Made by a program: the position numbers and the translations under genes
NCBI GenBank assembly: GCA_008921705.1
Contig: VFFE01007649.1
Location: forward strand, 72,771-136,770
DNA from: Burhinus oedicnemus
Taxonomy: Eukaryota > Chordata > Aves > Charadriiformes > Burhinidae
Direction: 5' to 3'
Length of the DNA stretch: 64,000 bases
In this document: positions 11,734 through 22,600 of the stretch, piece by piece
How the letters are laid out: each line of letters starts with the position of its first letter
Position numbering within the stretch: position 1 is the first letter of the stretch
Notes under the pieces: model-generated
What the model was told of the DNA's origin: nothing
Databases searched by the model: none
What the model saw: the letters and a program-made list of their open reading frames with translations, nothing else

Positions 11734-12525
11734 CTGTATTTTCTAAAGAAAGAAACAGTAAAATATAGGATTTGCTTTTATGAAGTGCTTTCTTTGGCTT
11801 TTCCCACAGTGTGCTGTTACTAAGATGATTAATTGCTCAGGCTAGAAGATAGGACTCTCTTCAGAGAGCCTTCTTTATCTGATGGAGGCTAAATTCATTC
11901 AGGGTGAGGAAAGGAAAATACATTGGTTTTGGCTTACAAAATGGTTTGTATATTTTAGAAGTAAAGTTTAAAAAAACCCCGTTATTTCTGAGAGAAAAGA
12001 GACATGAGAGAAAAAGAAAGGAAGCTCTTGTACTGGTACTATGCATAGTTTGGCACAGACCCAGGCTAATTTTAAATTAACTTTAAAGTGCTCAGTTACA
12101 GCAAGAAATGTGGTGTTTCCACAAATATTTGTAAAGTACCTCAGCTGGTTTGTAGCTTCAAAGACAAGCTAAACAAAAATATGAAGTAAATCCTGTTTGT
12201 TGTTAAGGAGCTATTAGACTGAGGTGCCTGGCAATGGGAAGAGTTAATTCAATGTGTGTGTACAGGAGACCTAAATATGCTTTTACTGTGGTGCATTCAT
12301 CTGCAAACTAAGCCTCTGGACCTCCTGTATGACACCTTGTGCAAAGTCATTCACTGTTTTGTGAGGTGGTGTCTTCAGGAACATCATCTCCAGGGAAAGC
12401 CATCTGGGTTTGTCTTACTGGGAAGGGTACTCAATGTCACCCTTCTAGGAAAAAAGTTGGACTGTCATCCTGGGGGTCCACCTGGCTCCTTGGAGTCTCC
12501 TGAGAACAGTCACCTCTGTGGGGAC

Positions 12526-12945
12526 AGAATGATAGAATAGATTGGGTTGGAAAAGACCTTTAAAGGTCATCTAGTGCAACCTCCCTGCAATGACCAGGGA
12601 CATCGGCAACTAGATCAGGTTGCTTGGAGCCCCGTCCAACCTGACCTTGAATGTTTCCAGGGGTGGTGCATCTACCACCTCTCTGGGCAACCTGGTCCAG
12701 TGTTTCACCAACCTCATCGTAAAAAGTTTCTTCCTTCTATCTAGTCTAAATCTACCCTCTTTTATTTTAAAACCATTACCCCTTGTCCTGTCGCAACAGG
12801 CCCTGCTAAAAAGTTTGTCCCCATCTTTCCTGTAGGCCCCCCTTAAGTACTGAAAGGCCGCCATAAGGTCTCCCTGGAGACTTCTCTTCTCCAGGCTGAA
12901 CAATCCCAACTCTCTCAGCCTGTCCTCAAGTTCTGCACACCTCAA
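12526..12945 (-). mobile_element. CR1 LINE, 5'-truncated 3' end with ORF2 C-terminus
   Basis: On the minus strand this is the 3' end of a CR1 non-LTR retrotransposon. The tail lies at 12526-12570 (reverse of …CCAACCCAATCTATTCTATCATTCT). Upstream, the frame at 12610-12945 encodes the C-terminus of the CR1 reverse-transcriptase polyprotein. Recognisable words in order are ELEDRLRELGLFSLEKRSL, GDLMAAFQYLRG, CDRTRGNGFKIKEGRFRLD and HWTRLPREVVDAPPLETF. The frame is intact over about 111 residues, so this is one of the younger CR1 copies here, but it lacks the RT catalytic core and the endonuclease and cannot be mobile. Similarity stops near 12945, as expected of 5' truncation. The same protein segment occurs in the plus-strand copy at 60767-61078. 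Confidence 0.93.
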
Positions 12946-13042
12946 GAGAGATGCTGGATGGTGGCCAGAGCCTGAAGGAGGAGCTGGGAGAGAGGCTGCT
13001 CAGGACCCAGAGCTCTGCGTGGATTTCCACAATAGTACTTAC

Positions 13043-13066
13043 TGCGAATGAAGGACCCTGCTGATC
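13043..13066 (-). other. Candidate 24-nt microexon, weak
   Basis: The minus-strand acceptor ATCCATACGTCTCACCAG and the donor CGCA/GTAAGT bracket 24 nt reading DQQGPSFA in phase 0. It sits in a 126-codon frame (12926-13306) whose translation otherwise looks non-coding. Probably a decoy; listed because both splice sites are good and the length keeps the frame. Confidence 0.1.
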
Positions 13067-14544
13067 CTGGTGAGACGTATGGATAATCTTGAGAAAGCAA
13101 ACGCAGACTAACCTGTTTGCATTTGCTATGCTTGCTTGCAAGAGCTTAGATGCTGTCTGGACCTTGGATAACAAGTGCCATTTGTTAAGGATTTGCTTTA
13201 GTCTGGGGATGCATGGACAGCAAAACCTCTCAAATGACCTGTATGACAATAGTGATAAGTAAGGGATCAGACACAAATTCTTACTTGCTTTATGGCCTAG
13301 AGACATGAAAAAAATCTTTATCTTACCCTCTGTTCTTCAAAGAATGGCCTGTGTAGATCGCCTGTTTCCCCTCTCTGTATTTCATTGTGTATGCCCTTCT
13401 GCAGCAAGTGTTGAGCAGATGGGCTGGACTGGCACAGGTTAAGTTTCTTCTGTAACACAAAATGGGGAGGGATCCATCTTCTTTAGCAGCTACGAGAAGG
13501 CTTCTTTCGTGGTGCTGACACAATTGGGTTCATCTGCAGGACCTCATCTCTGCACGAGTATTTCCGCTGGTTTGATTCTTCTCCAAAGCCGGTCCCGCTT
13601 TCTGTTTGTGTTGTAATGAACGGTGTGATAGTTGTGCACTACTGAGGAAAGCTATGGTGGCTTAATGTGTATCTCTGAGCTCGTGTGAAGAGACCCTCTC
13701 ACGTGGTTGCATGTGGCAGTGTTAAAGCTGGTCTAAATCCAGGTGACTTTGCTGGCTGTAGAGTTTTTGACTGGGATGGGGAAAAATGAGGGAAAAATCT
13801 TGTGAGGAGGGGAAAATCCTTTTCCTTCTTCCTCTCTATTTCTGTCTCTTTCCCTATCAGCTTTATGAGAGAAAACTTTTAGCTTTCAGGTCTGTATATT
13901 TTCCAAAAATTAGTGCATTCTATATATGGTGGGTTGTTTCTTGAAAATGAAAAACAAACGAAGGAATTTGGGGTTAGTCTACAGTGAATAGATTTTCTGT
14001 CTTTTTCCTTGAGGATTTTCATTTCTACAAAAACAAAGCAAGTTTTGTGCATAGACTTCTGTATTTTAACAGAACTTTTAAATTTTTTTATACCCAAATA
14101 GCTATCCCTGGTTGTCTTCCTTATCACCATCCCAAGCTGCTCCCCTGACTCCAGATAAAACCAAAGAGGGGGCTGGAGTGCCAGAAGTGTCCGTAGTGGT
14201 CAGACTGCATTTCTTAAGTACCTCAGAAAGTTAAGTTCTGTTTTTCAAGGAGTAGGTTAGAGAAAAAAGGAGCAGCACTGGAGGGGGGAAAAAATGGGGG
14301 CTATTTTGAAATGAAAAATACCTCTGACCTCTGTCAGCTCTTTTGTTCAGCCTTCAGAAATGCAAATGTTAACTCTGTCTCAGAATTAGAATATCAAGCC
14401 CCTATTTCTCTTGGGGCTTTACTGCCTTCCTCTTGGTGTCACTTATACCGTGTAAGTAAATTCTAAGTTGCTTAAATTGTTTACTTATAATAAGTGGGTT
14501 CAATTAACCATACAATACATACTGCTTTAGATATAAATACTCCA

Positions 14545-14600
14545 GCTTGAGGACAGACTAGATGACCTCCGGAAACTTCCGGTGCTTTGATTCTGTTATG
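14545..14600 (+). mobile_element. Short CR1 3' tail
   Basis: The text GAGGACAGACTAGATGACCT, followed by CCGGAAACTTCCGGTGCTTTGATTCTG, matches the last about 55 bases of CR1, whose consensus is …GGACTAGATGACCTCCAGAGGTCCCTTCC…GATTCTGTGATT. The consensus GAGGTCCC is changed to GAAACTTCC, so the copy is diverged. No coding part remains. Confidence 0.75.
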
Positions 14601-14708
14601 GGCATTATTATTCCATTATGGTAACAGGTTTTTTTTTCCCAATGTTGTTGATGGGTTTTTCCTTTGAAAAAAAAAAAAGTCAATTGTGCCCCAAACTTCC
14701 TTGCTCAC

Positions 14709-14746
14709 CTTGTCTGTGAAAGAAAGACTTTTTCTACCTGCTGTAA
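14709..14746 (-). other. Candidate 38-nt exon, weak
   Basis: The minus-strand acceptor CATCATCCCTCAGTCAG and the strong donor ACAAG/GTGAGC bracket 38 nt open in one frame as LQQVEKVFLSQT. A second internal acceptor (CTTTCTTTCACAG) lies five bases before the donor. No other exon chains with it. Low confidence. Confidence 0.12.
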
Positions 14747-14989
14747 CTGACTGAGGGATGATGTGCAGGAAAAAGCAGAAATCCAGTGGGAAAGATGGAG
14801 GTGAAAGCAATGTGAGGGCAATGTATATTTTTATCAAAAAAGGTCTCAAATATATACAGATTTCTTATATGCAGTATTGGTGTGTTTACAGCAATATCTA
14901 TGTAAAAATGCTATATTTTACTGCCATCTGACTGCAATAAGGTAGGAGCTTTCGTAACTTGTCCATTTGTTAGTAATTGAAGCACAGAT

Positions 14990-15560
14990 TTATCAGACTA
15001 ACAGTTATATCTAGAGGGAAAACAAGAAACAGTGATAGCACAAAAGATGTTTCAATAACAAACTGAATAACAGAAAAGCTGAAATCCTCCATCAGCTTTT
15101 TACTCAGGATGAACAATTGGATCAGAGAAGTCAATGGCACCTTGTACACACGGCAAAGTACAGGAGCATCACTGTTTGTGGAGCCCAGCTGGAAAGTAGC
15201 ATGATGGTACATTTCTTCCTGCCAGCGGTGTCTCCTTGTCAGCTGAATTGTCATCATTAATCTTCTTCTTCTTTCAGGTTGCAAAGCAGCTGTGAGAATA
15301 GCTGATTGGCCCCATTGTCGTGGTGGTACAATACTGCTCAACTGAAGTTTTCTGATGGCAAAGACTCTGATGATGGTGTATTGTGATGGTTCCGAAAATA
15401 AGATTGCACAAATGCATTCTGTGGCATGTTAGCACTTTTAAACTATGCATCAGGTTTTGTCCTGCTTGCTTATGAAATGTATCCACCACAGCTTTAGGTA
15501 GTGGCTGGAAAAGTTGCTTGTTGTTTGTGCTGTGAACAGTAGTGTGGTGACACAAACAGC
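14990..15560 (-). pseudogene. Frame-broken protein-like block, unidentified
   Basis: On the minus strand two long frames overlap in different phases, 15274-15555 (93 codons) and 14970-15341 (123 codons). A third frame is open over about 25 codons between 15358 and 15440. Read with shifts, the translations look protein-like: QLFQPLPKAVVDTFHKQAGQ, then NAFVQSYFRNHHNTPSSESL, then KKKKINDDNSADKETPLAGR. Two CpGs (TTTTCGGAAC, CCACGACAATGG) fall in the block. This fits an old processed pseudogene or a decayed DNA-transposon protein with one or two frameshifts. I cannot name the parent. No poly(A) tail was found at the expected 3' side (below 14990). Confidence 0.25.
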
Positions 15561-15796
15561 AACGGCTGCTTGTAGATTGGTAGGAAAGCTCATAAACAGT
15601 TTTATCAAATTTATTTTCATTATTTACAGAAATATCTAGTTCTTTAGGATGTACAAAACTGAGGTAGATGTTTCATGCAAACAAACTACCTCAAATTCCT
15701 TCTTGTGCTTCTTGCTTCCAGTATGGCCAGAAGTATGAACAGTCTTCTGCCTCTATAATATCAAAATTTTAGAAGGCCTGTAAAATAGTGGGATTC

Positions 15797-15873
15797 TATT
15801 TTTCTTTTCTTTCCTTTTTTTTTTTTTTTTCTCTTGGTGGGATTTTTTGTTTATTTTGGGGTTTTTTTTGTTG
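15797..15873 (+). repeat. Poly(T) and T/G tract
   Basis: A run of about 20 T's at 15815-15831, followed by TTTTTTGTTTATTTTGGGG-type sequence. It is low-complexity. No CR1 or SINE body is attached, so it is not obviously a retroposon tail. Confidence 0.8.
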
Positions 15874-15879
15874 ATCTTC

Positions 15880-18800
15880 AGTACTGGGAAAAGTATTGAA
15901 GTACTGCTTGAATCTGTCTGGGATTTTTTCCATTACAAGATACTCACTATTGCTGGTTGGTTTTTTTTTTAGTCGTAGAGGACTTGATTTTCTTTCTTTA
16001 CCTCTCAGCAGATAATTTTAATGATTTATAAGCAATTTCAATATTTTTAACCTGGAGTCCTCTGTAGATATTGCTTGAGAATCTTGAATCTGGTGCTGAA
16101 AAAAAGTTATTTCATGATGGTGAAGATGCAAGTTTTGAGGTCCTTTGCCTCCTGTCTAGAACTGTTGGAGGAAAATCACCCTTTTTATTTGCTGTATTTG
16201 AAGGATTCTGAACTTGTAGTGAGGTTGCACTTGGAGGATTCATTGGCACTGTTGTAAAAATGAGTTAGGTGGTGCCTAGAGTGTATTCAAGAGTTTAACT
16301 GCATAATATTTTAACCTACACTGAAGGTAGGAAAAGAAGAAAAGTTGGAATATTAGGTTTATAGTGGGGCGCAGAACGTGTTAAGTTTTAATGAGTTATC
16401 TGGAGCATGAAAGGGAACAAGTACAGAGCAAAGAAGTAAGATTTGATCATTGTAGTAGCAAATAAGAGCAATACTACCTTATTTTTGATTCTAAAGAGAG
16501 ATCCAGGATGTTGTTTTGAAATTATTGGAAGGTAAAACAATGGAGTCCTTGATGGAAGATGTAATAATGTTTGAGGAGTTAAATGCTGATCTCAAACATA
16601 CTTGGGAAAGATGAGCATGCATGAGCAAATGCGATGAAGGACATATGTGATATACTTGCAAAATAGAATCATGAAGAAAGTATTAGCCTTGGCTACTTTG
16701 TGCTTACAGCATGTCATTAAGCATATCTTTAAGACTTTTATATATTTTTGTCTGCTTCTGTGGTTGTGCAAGATTCGTAACAATTTATAATTAACTAGTA
16801 TTCATTATTATTTGAAAAAGGCAGGGGGAGAAAGAGAAGCTGTGGACTTGGAATTGATAAAATACTTGTCTAATCAGCAATGTAGTTACACTAACTTTTC
16901 TGAGAAGACCTGATTCTTGGGGCAAACCTTACTTACTTTACAGATCACTCTTCTCTATCTCATATTAAAAGGTCAAGAGAAAGGAGAGGCAAGATACAAC
17001 TTCAGGAATAAGGAAATAGAGACATCTTGTCTATTTTTCCATGATATCCCTCAAGTGTGGCACTTGCTCCCCACGTACGTTAAAGGAGGCCAAACTGCAA
17101 ATGTGCAAAGTATGCAGCAAAGTCTCTCTTGACAGGAAACTTAAGGGAGGTGATATACTGACGGGTAAGGAAATGTTAGTTTTGGCTGCAGTGTGCTTGG
17201 TAATTACTTGAACAAGAACATCTTGACATATTTTTTTTCCTAATTTTGATCTCATACCTGCTAATCTGTATGTGACATCTGTCAGCGTTCTGCTGATCAG
17301 TTGACATGGTTAGACATTGTTCTGTCTCTGCTTGAGAAAAGTCTTTTTTCCTGTGCCCTGTGAAAGCTTGAAAAGGAAATGTTATGACAAAAAGACTGAA
17401 CTTGGTAACTCATAAAGAGGCCATGCAGATAGAAATGGGGGTCTTTATACAGCCTTTAAACTTGTGCTTTGTTTCGGAAATACAAGTTACACCTTAAATT
17501 AGTTTCTTTGTTTTGTGGGGTTTTTGGGGTTTTATTTTTGGTGAGTTTTTTGTTTGTTTGGGTTTTTTTGTTTTTTGTTTGTTTGGGGGATTTTTTTTTT
17601 TTTTTTTAAATAGATGCAGTACAAAAAGCCCTCAGAAGTAATGATGAGTACTTAGCATTTTTGCCATTCTGGCAGTTTTTAAGGGACTTCAGTATAGATT
17701 TTAGACCTTATCTATAACAACATAGGTGTTTTTTCACCTCAGATGCACACATCTGATGAGGGGCCTGACCAGCACTGTAATGAGTTCTTGATTTATCACA
17801 TCCCTTAGACCTGTTCTTAAGTCTTGCTGGGTCACTTGAGGGACCCGAGAGCGTACTTAGGCATCCTTCTGAAGGAGTTTGCTCTGAAGCCAGGCCTGAA
17901 ACCTTAAAAGGATGTGACTTTCCCCCCCTCCCCCTTACTAACAGGCTGGTGAACCTTGATCTTTCCAGGCTTTATTCTCTAGAGTTTTGGCAAGCTTCCT
18001 TACTTCAAGCTTCATTGCAAGCATTGCACATCCAGTAAACAGAAAAAGCACTGCTTGACCAATCACAAATAAACAATATAGTCCACTTGGTCATGAATAA
18101 ATATTTCACAGAAAGATCTGTGTGAACAAAGATATGAAAAGGCCGTTGTTTGAATACTTTCCAACGAGATGTGAAAAAAAATCATGAGCAGCACTATCAC
18201 TGAAGAGAGACTGAACTGGTTCTGTTCAATTATTGGTTAAAGTCTGTTTTTGTTTGTGTCTTGACATTTGTTTTAGTAATGCTCTGTCCCTGTGAATATA
18301 TTTGTTTGGCATCCTGTAGAAAGCAGCTTAAATTGTGTGCAGAGAGGTGCAGTCCAAGACTCCTGATGGAGCACTTAAGGATTGGAGAGATTTGTATTCT
18401 GAATAAGAAGATCCTCATTTGTGTGTGTAGACTAATATCACGGTACACTTGGCTACTGTAGAGATTATCAGTGCTGGGTTTTTTTATTTGTTTGTTTTGA
18501 TGGGGCCAGTGGTAGAATAATATATTTTGGTAGCTGGCTGGTTGAGTATATTTAAACTAGCGGATATTCAGTCTTAGTAATGATTTAAAAAGCAAAATAA
18601 CAGCATTGCAGCACTTTCCCTTGCCTACAATGGACAAAACCTCAGAGTTCTCAAGTAAAATTCTTCTACTGCTAAAAAAAAATAATTGTATTTAAGCAAG
18701 CGTTGCACTATTTGATGCAGGAATAGAAACAGAAATGTGGTGGCTCATTGCTAGTCCCAGCGTGTAGCAAAGGTAAGTGGTAGGTAGGGTGTTGTCATCT

Positions 18801-19560
18801 GACACTTCCCGTAGAAAATATATTGTGTGGTTTTCTGCTACGACCACAAACTTCATTACGTCTCTTACACCAGGTTCAAGAGCAGCTACAGTCTGTCTCC
18901 CTTTTTCTGTGTTAGGATGTTGTCTTTGATGCAGAGACTGCAGAATGAAAAGCTGCTTTGGACTCTTTCCAGAAAGTTATTGAAATCAGTCTTCAGTGAC
19001 TGCGTTGGCTTTTACTGTGTACCAAGGTCACTGAGCTGCATGAGCAGACAGACCTGTTAAAAACAGGTTTTGAGTGTTTTAAAAGGTGTCTTTTCACAGT
19101 TTGAATAAATAAGAAGGGGCGTTATAAAAATATGCTATAGGTATAGTATTTACTACTTTTGTCCTGATTTTCTGCATTTTTTTTCTCTCCGGCAGCGGTC
19201 CTGCTGGTCAGTTTTGATATTAATAGAAGCTTTCCAACATTTGTCACATCAAAGCTCTGAAGAGAAGGAAGATACCCGTTGACCCACAGTTTCTGGCACT
19301 GATAATTAGAAATACAAGTGCGTGCCTTTTGGGTGGGGTGGTGTTTTGCCTTTATATACAAAGGAGGTGGTAGTTTTGAATAAAGGTGATTGGTATTTTC
19401 CTTGTGAAGTATTGCCCTCACCAGAAACAAAATCAGTGTGTCAAAAGCTGACTGCTCTCTGTCTAAAGCTTTGTGATAGTTATGTGTTGCGCTCAGCTTT
19501 TTCAGCTCTTGAGTAAACTGGAATTTTTTGGGTTAAAAAGGAGGTGGAGGTGCCAAAGTG
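15880..19560. other. AT-rich non-coding DNA
   Basis: No recognisable gene or classified repeat apart from the T/G tract at 17503-17607. Short open frames on both strands have no domain signature. A splice-like donor GCAAAG/GTAAGT at 18775 has no open frame behind it. Confidence 0.45.
17503..17607 (+). repeat. Long T/G simple tract
   Basis: About 105 bases of alternating T and G runs (GTTTTGTGGGGTTTTTGGGG … GTTTGTTTGGGTTTTTTTG) ending in about 17 T's. It is the longest such tract in the window. The G-runs (GGGG, GGGG, GGG, GGGGG) are spaced closely enough that G-quadruplex formation on the plus strand is conceivable. Confidence 0.85.
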
Positions 19561-19582
19561 GCTTTTACTGTTCCCACCACAG

Positions 19583-19656
19583 TACTCTCTCCACCATAGT
19601 GTGAGGCCTGGATTCAAGTTTATCTCTACCTGCATCAGACCAGTCACCTGAACAAG
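19583..19656 (+). other. Candidate non-coding exon (74 nt)
   Basis: An excellent acceptor (TTTTACTGTTCCCACCACAG) and an excellent donor (AACAAG/GTGAGT) bracket 74 nt. All three frames contain a stop, though one runs YSLHHSVRPGFKFISTCIRP before its TGA near the end. If used at all, it would be a non-coding or terminal-coding exon of a plus-strand transcript. Confidence 0.2.
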
Positions 19657-19699
19657 GTGAGTGTTAAGACACCAAGATACAAATTGTTTTGGGGTGGAT

Positions 19700-22600
19700 C
19701 TCTGATCTCTTCTCTTGAAGCATTTTACTTCATGCTCACACTGATGCACACATTCAGTAATTGAGCCTGGGTGGAGGCAGGGAGGAAGAGGTAGGATTGA
19801 TTGCCTCATGGCTGTGTTTGGTTCATGTTTTAGGAGTAGGTCTTGGCTATCTAGAGCAATAGCGTCAGGACAGCTTGCTGAATCTCAGTGCCTGTAGGAA
19901 AGGCAAATCTTGCAGAGCTCTTTAGGCTGTCCACCGGGATCAGGATATGTCTTTAATTTACTTATGCTACATATGCATAATGGAGGACAATGCTTTATAG
20001 AAAATGGCTTGTAACTAAGGCTGGCTAGGATTTTTAAAAAAAGAAAAAAAAAGTAGTATTATTGTGTAAATGCCTGCTGCAGCCTATGGAGAATATATGG
20101 CCTGCAACTTAATTTCTTATGACCAAAGGTCAAATGTTTACTTTTTCAGTTGGCTTTTTGGTTTTTTTCATGCTATTATTGAATATTGCTAAGGTCAGAA
20201 GAGCTGGCTAAAGAAGCTTCAAAGCTGTAGTTATCCCTCAGCAAGGGTAAAGACATCCAACCTTTATTGTAGGATTTCTGTGAACTATATCTCTGTGTGT
20301 GCAGTCTGTTTTATGCCTAGAAATCCACAGAGCTGACCCCTGCCTTCCTCACAGTATCTTTTTGTAAGGGAAAATTTTCCAGATGTACTTAACTGACCGG
20401 GTGCCTTCAGCACAACAGACTTATTAACGACTAAGCCAGCATAAAACTTGTAAGTGCGGCTGCTGCAGAAATGGACAGTGAAGAAACACAAAAACTGTGC
20501 CTGAAGACAGAAGAATAAATAACAGTATGGTGATAATTACCTCCTGTAGGTACTGCATTGTGGTAGTCATCAGAAACTTATTTACTGTGTCTGTCTTTCC
20601 CTCTGTCAGTGATGAGTTTCCTTCATCGCCCCATGCTAGCCTACCTGCAACCTTGTAGAGAAGTTATCAGGATTATGTCTGAAATGTTAGGAGTAATTAG
20701 ATAAAACACTGTTGTAAATTCCTGTGGAAAGAAATACATTTATTAATTACCTTAATTGAGTTCTGGACAAACTTAGCTTCTTCCGTATATAAATAATTGG
20801 ATGAACAGATAAACAGTTGGGTAAAGTAATTTCGCTTTATCTACCTCCAGATAGGACAAAAGGTAACAAATTGAAATGACTAAGGAATCGGAAATCTGTC
20901 GCTCCGACATTGACTTGTTTAATCATGGTCAAATACCGTATCTTCTGCACAAACTGCTGAACACTCGCTTCTTGTGTCTGACCTTGTCAGGCTGAGGAGC
21001 CCTCCTAGAGAAAGGTCAGGCTTTTAAGCCGATGGTAGGTTGCTGCTGACATGAGTCAGGGCAGGATGAAGGCCTAATGCATATATCTTCAGATGTCAGC
21101 TGGCATTCTCTGTAGGTGTCCAAGGAGCGGGCGATAAGCAGTTCCAAATGAAACCAATGTGCACTGTGGCATATTGGTCTCTCGGATTTGATAAGTGACA
21201 CGCCTTGTGGCTGAAGCTTGGGATCTGATTTAGGATTAGTGGTGGCTTGCAAAAACCCAGCTTTAAGTGTTGTATAAGAGTTATCCAACTGAATATATAT
21301 TGCAAAGAAAAATAAGAAATCAGAAATCAAATTTTTGGAATTGAGTGAATCATAGGTATTACAGCAAACTCAAATGACTCAGCAAAGCTATTGAATTTGA
21401 TGCTCCATCAAGATGTAAGAGTATATTCAGTGTGGCTGTGACTCAGCACTTGCAGGTGAGTCATTCCTCATTGCTGGGACCCCAGTGCTGTTGGTTTTCT
21501 GGCTGAAAAATAAAAAAGGAGGTGGGAAGAGATTTAAACCCACAGAGAAAGTTTAAACTTCACAAATACAAAAGAGAGGGGGAAGTTTTACCCCTACTTA
21601 GACTATTTTTCTTGAAAGATCCTTTATTTTTAACTTCTGAATATGGTATTTTCAGTGGAATAAGATGACTTTTCACAGGAACTTTATTTATAGTGGAGGC
21701 TTTTCATATTTTGTTTTGCAGAAAATGAATTTGTGACTACATTGCACTATTAAAAGAAATGTTTAAAGCAATGCAGTTTGCTTTGTCTGTGGCTATCTTT
21801 CACACAGATGAGTTTAAAATACTTCACACCAATAACTCAGTTGTGAGAAGACAATAATAGTGGAGGGGGATTGAAATCAATAAGTGCAAACAGGAGAATA
21901 AAGGTCTGAGAATAAACAAACATTTAATGAAATATGTATGTGTAGTAGAAACTGCAAAACAAGAGGGTTTTGCCAGCAGTGGCAATGTTCTGAGAAAGTG
22001 AGTGATTGAGGGGAAATAAAAGGTGAAAAGCAGTGAAATCCTCACCTCAACACCGATATGTCTGCATGTTTATCATTTAACAAGGCAGTAGTGGAATAAA
22101 GGTGTCCTGGTATGGGTCCTAATGCCTGTATCCAGCCAGAGTGAGGGTCTTCCGCCTTCAGGCATAGTGATGTTAAGGATGATAAGTATTATTTTTTTTC
22201 CTGAAGCTTTGAACTTGTCTATTAGTAGAGATGGGTTTGCTTGTGGGGGCTCGACGGTGTACATTGGTGTGTAAACCTGTTGTATCGGATCTGGGGATCA
22301 GGAGGGAAAATCCTTTTTCCTTCCCTGTTCCATTTGCCAAGTCTGGCAGAGATGATGGAGAAACTGTAGTTTGTGTTGTAATGTACAGCATGGTTAGCTG
22401 CTTGGGAGCACCTGGACACCCCAAGTAACAAGTTCTTTGCACTCATGTGGGCCAAGGCATTGGCAATGCTCAGGATTTTTTTTTTTCTTCTTTGTGTGTC
22501 AAATTGTGATTGTGTCTTTGGCGCTTTTATTGAAAGTCTCAAGTATATTGCAAGGTTTGAGCAAGTTCTTTGCGGCTATTCTGTGCAAGGATGTGTAGAG

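Noticed and set aside
12926..13306. 126-codon minus frame next to the CR1 copy
   Set aside because: It has no ATG at the start, its composition is random-looking (SLLSYRSFERFCCPCIP), and it overlaps the edge of the CR1 insertion. Only the 24-nt splice-bracketed piece is kept as a weak note.
17503..17607. Telomere-like interstitial repeat
   Set aside because: The G-runs are irregular and no TTAGGG units are present; it is only a T/G simple tract.
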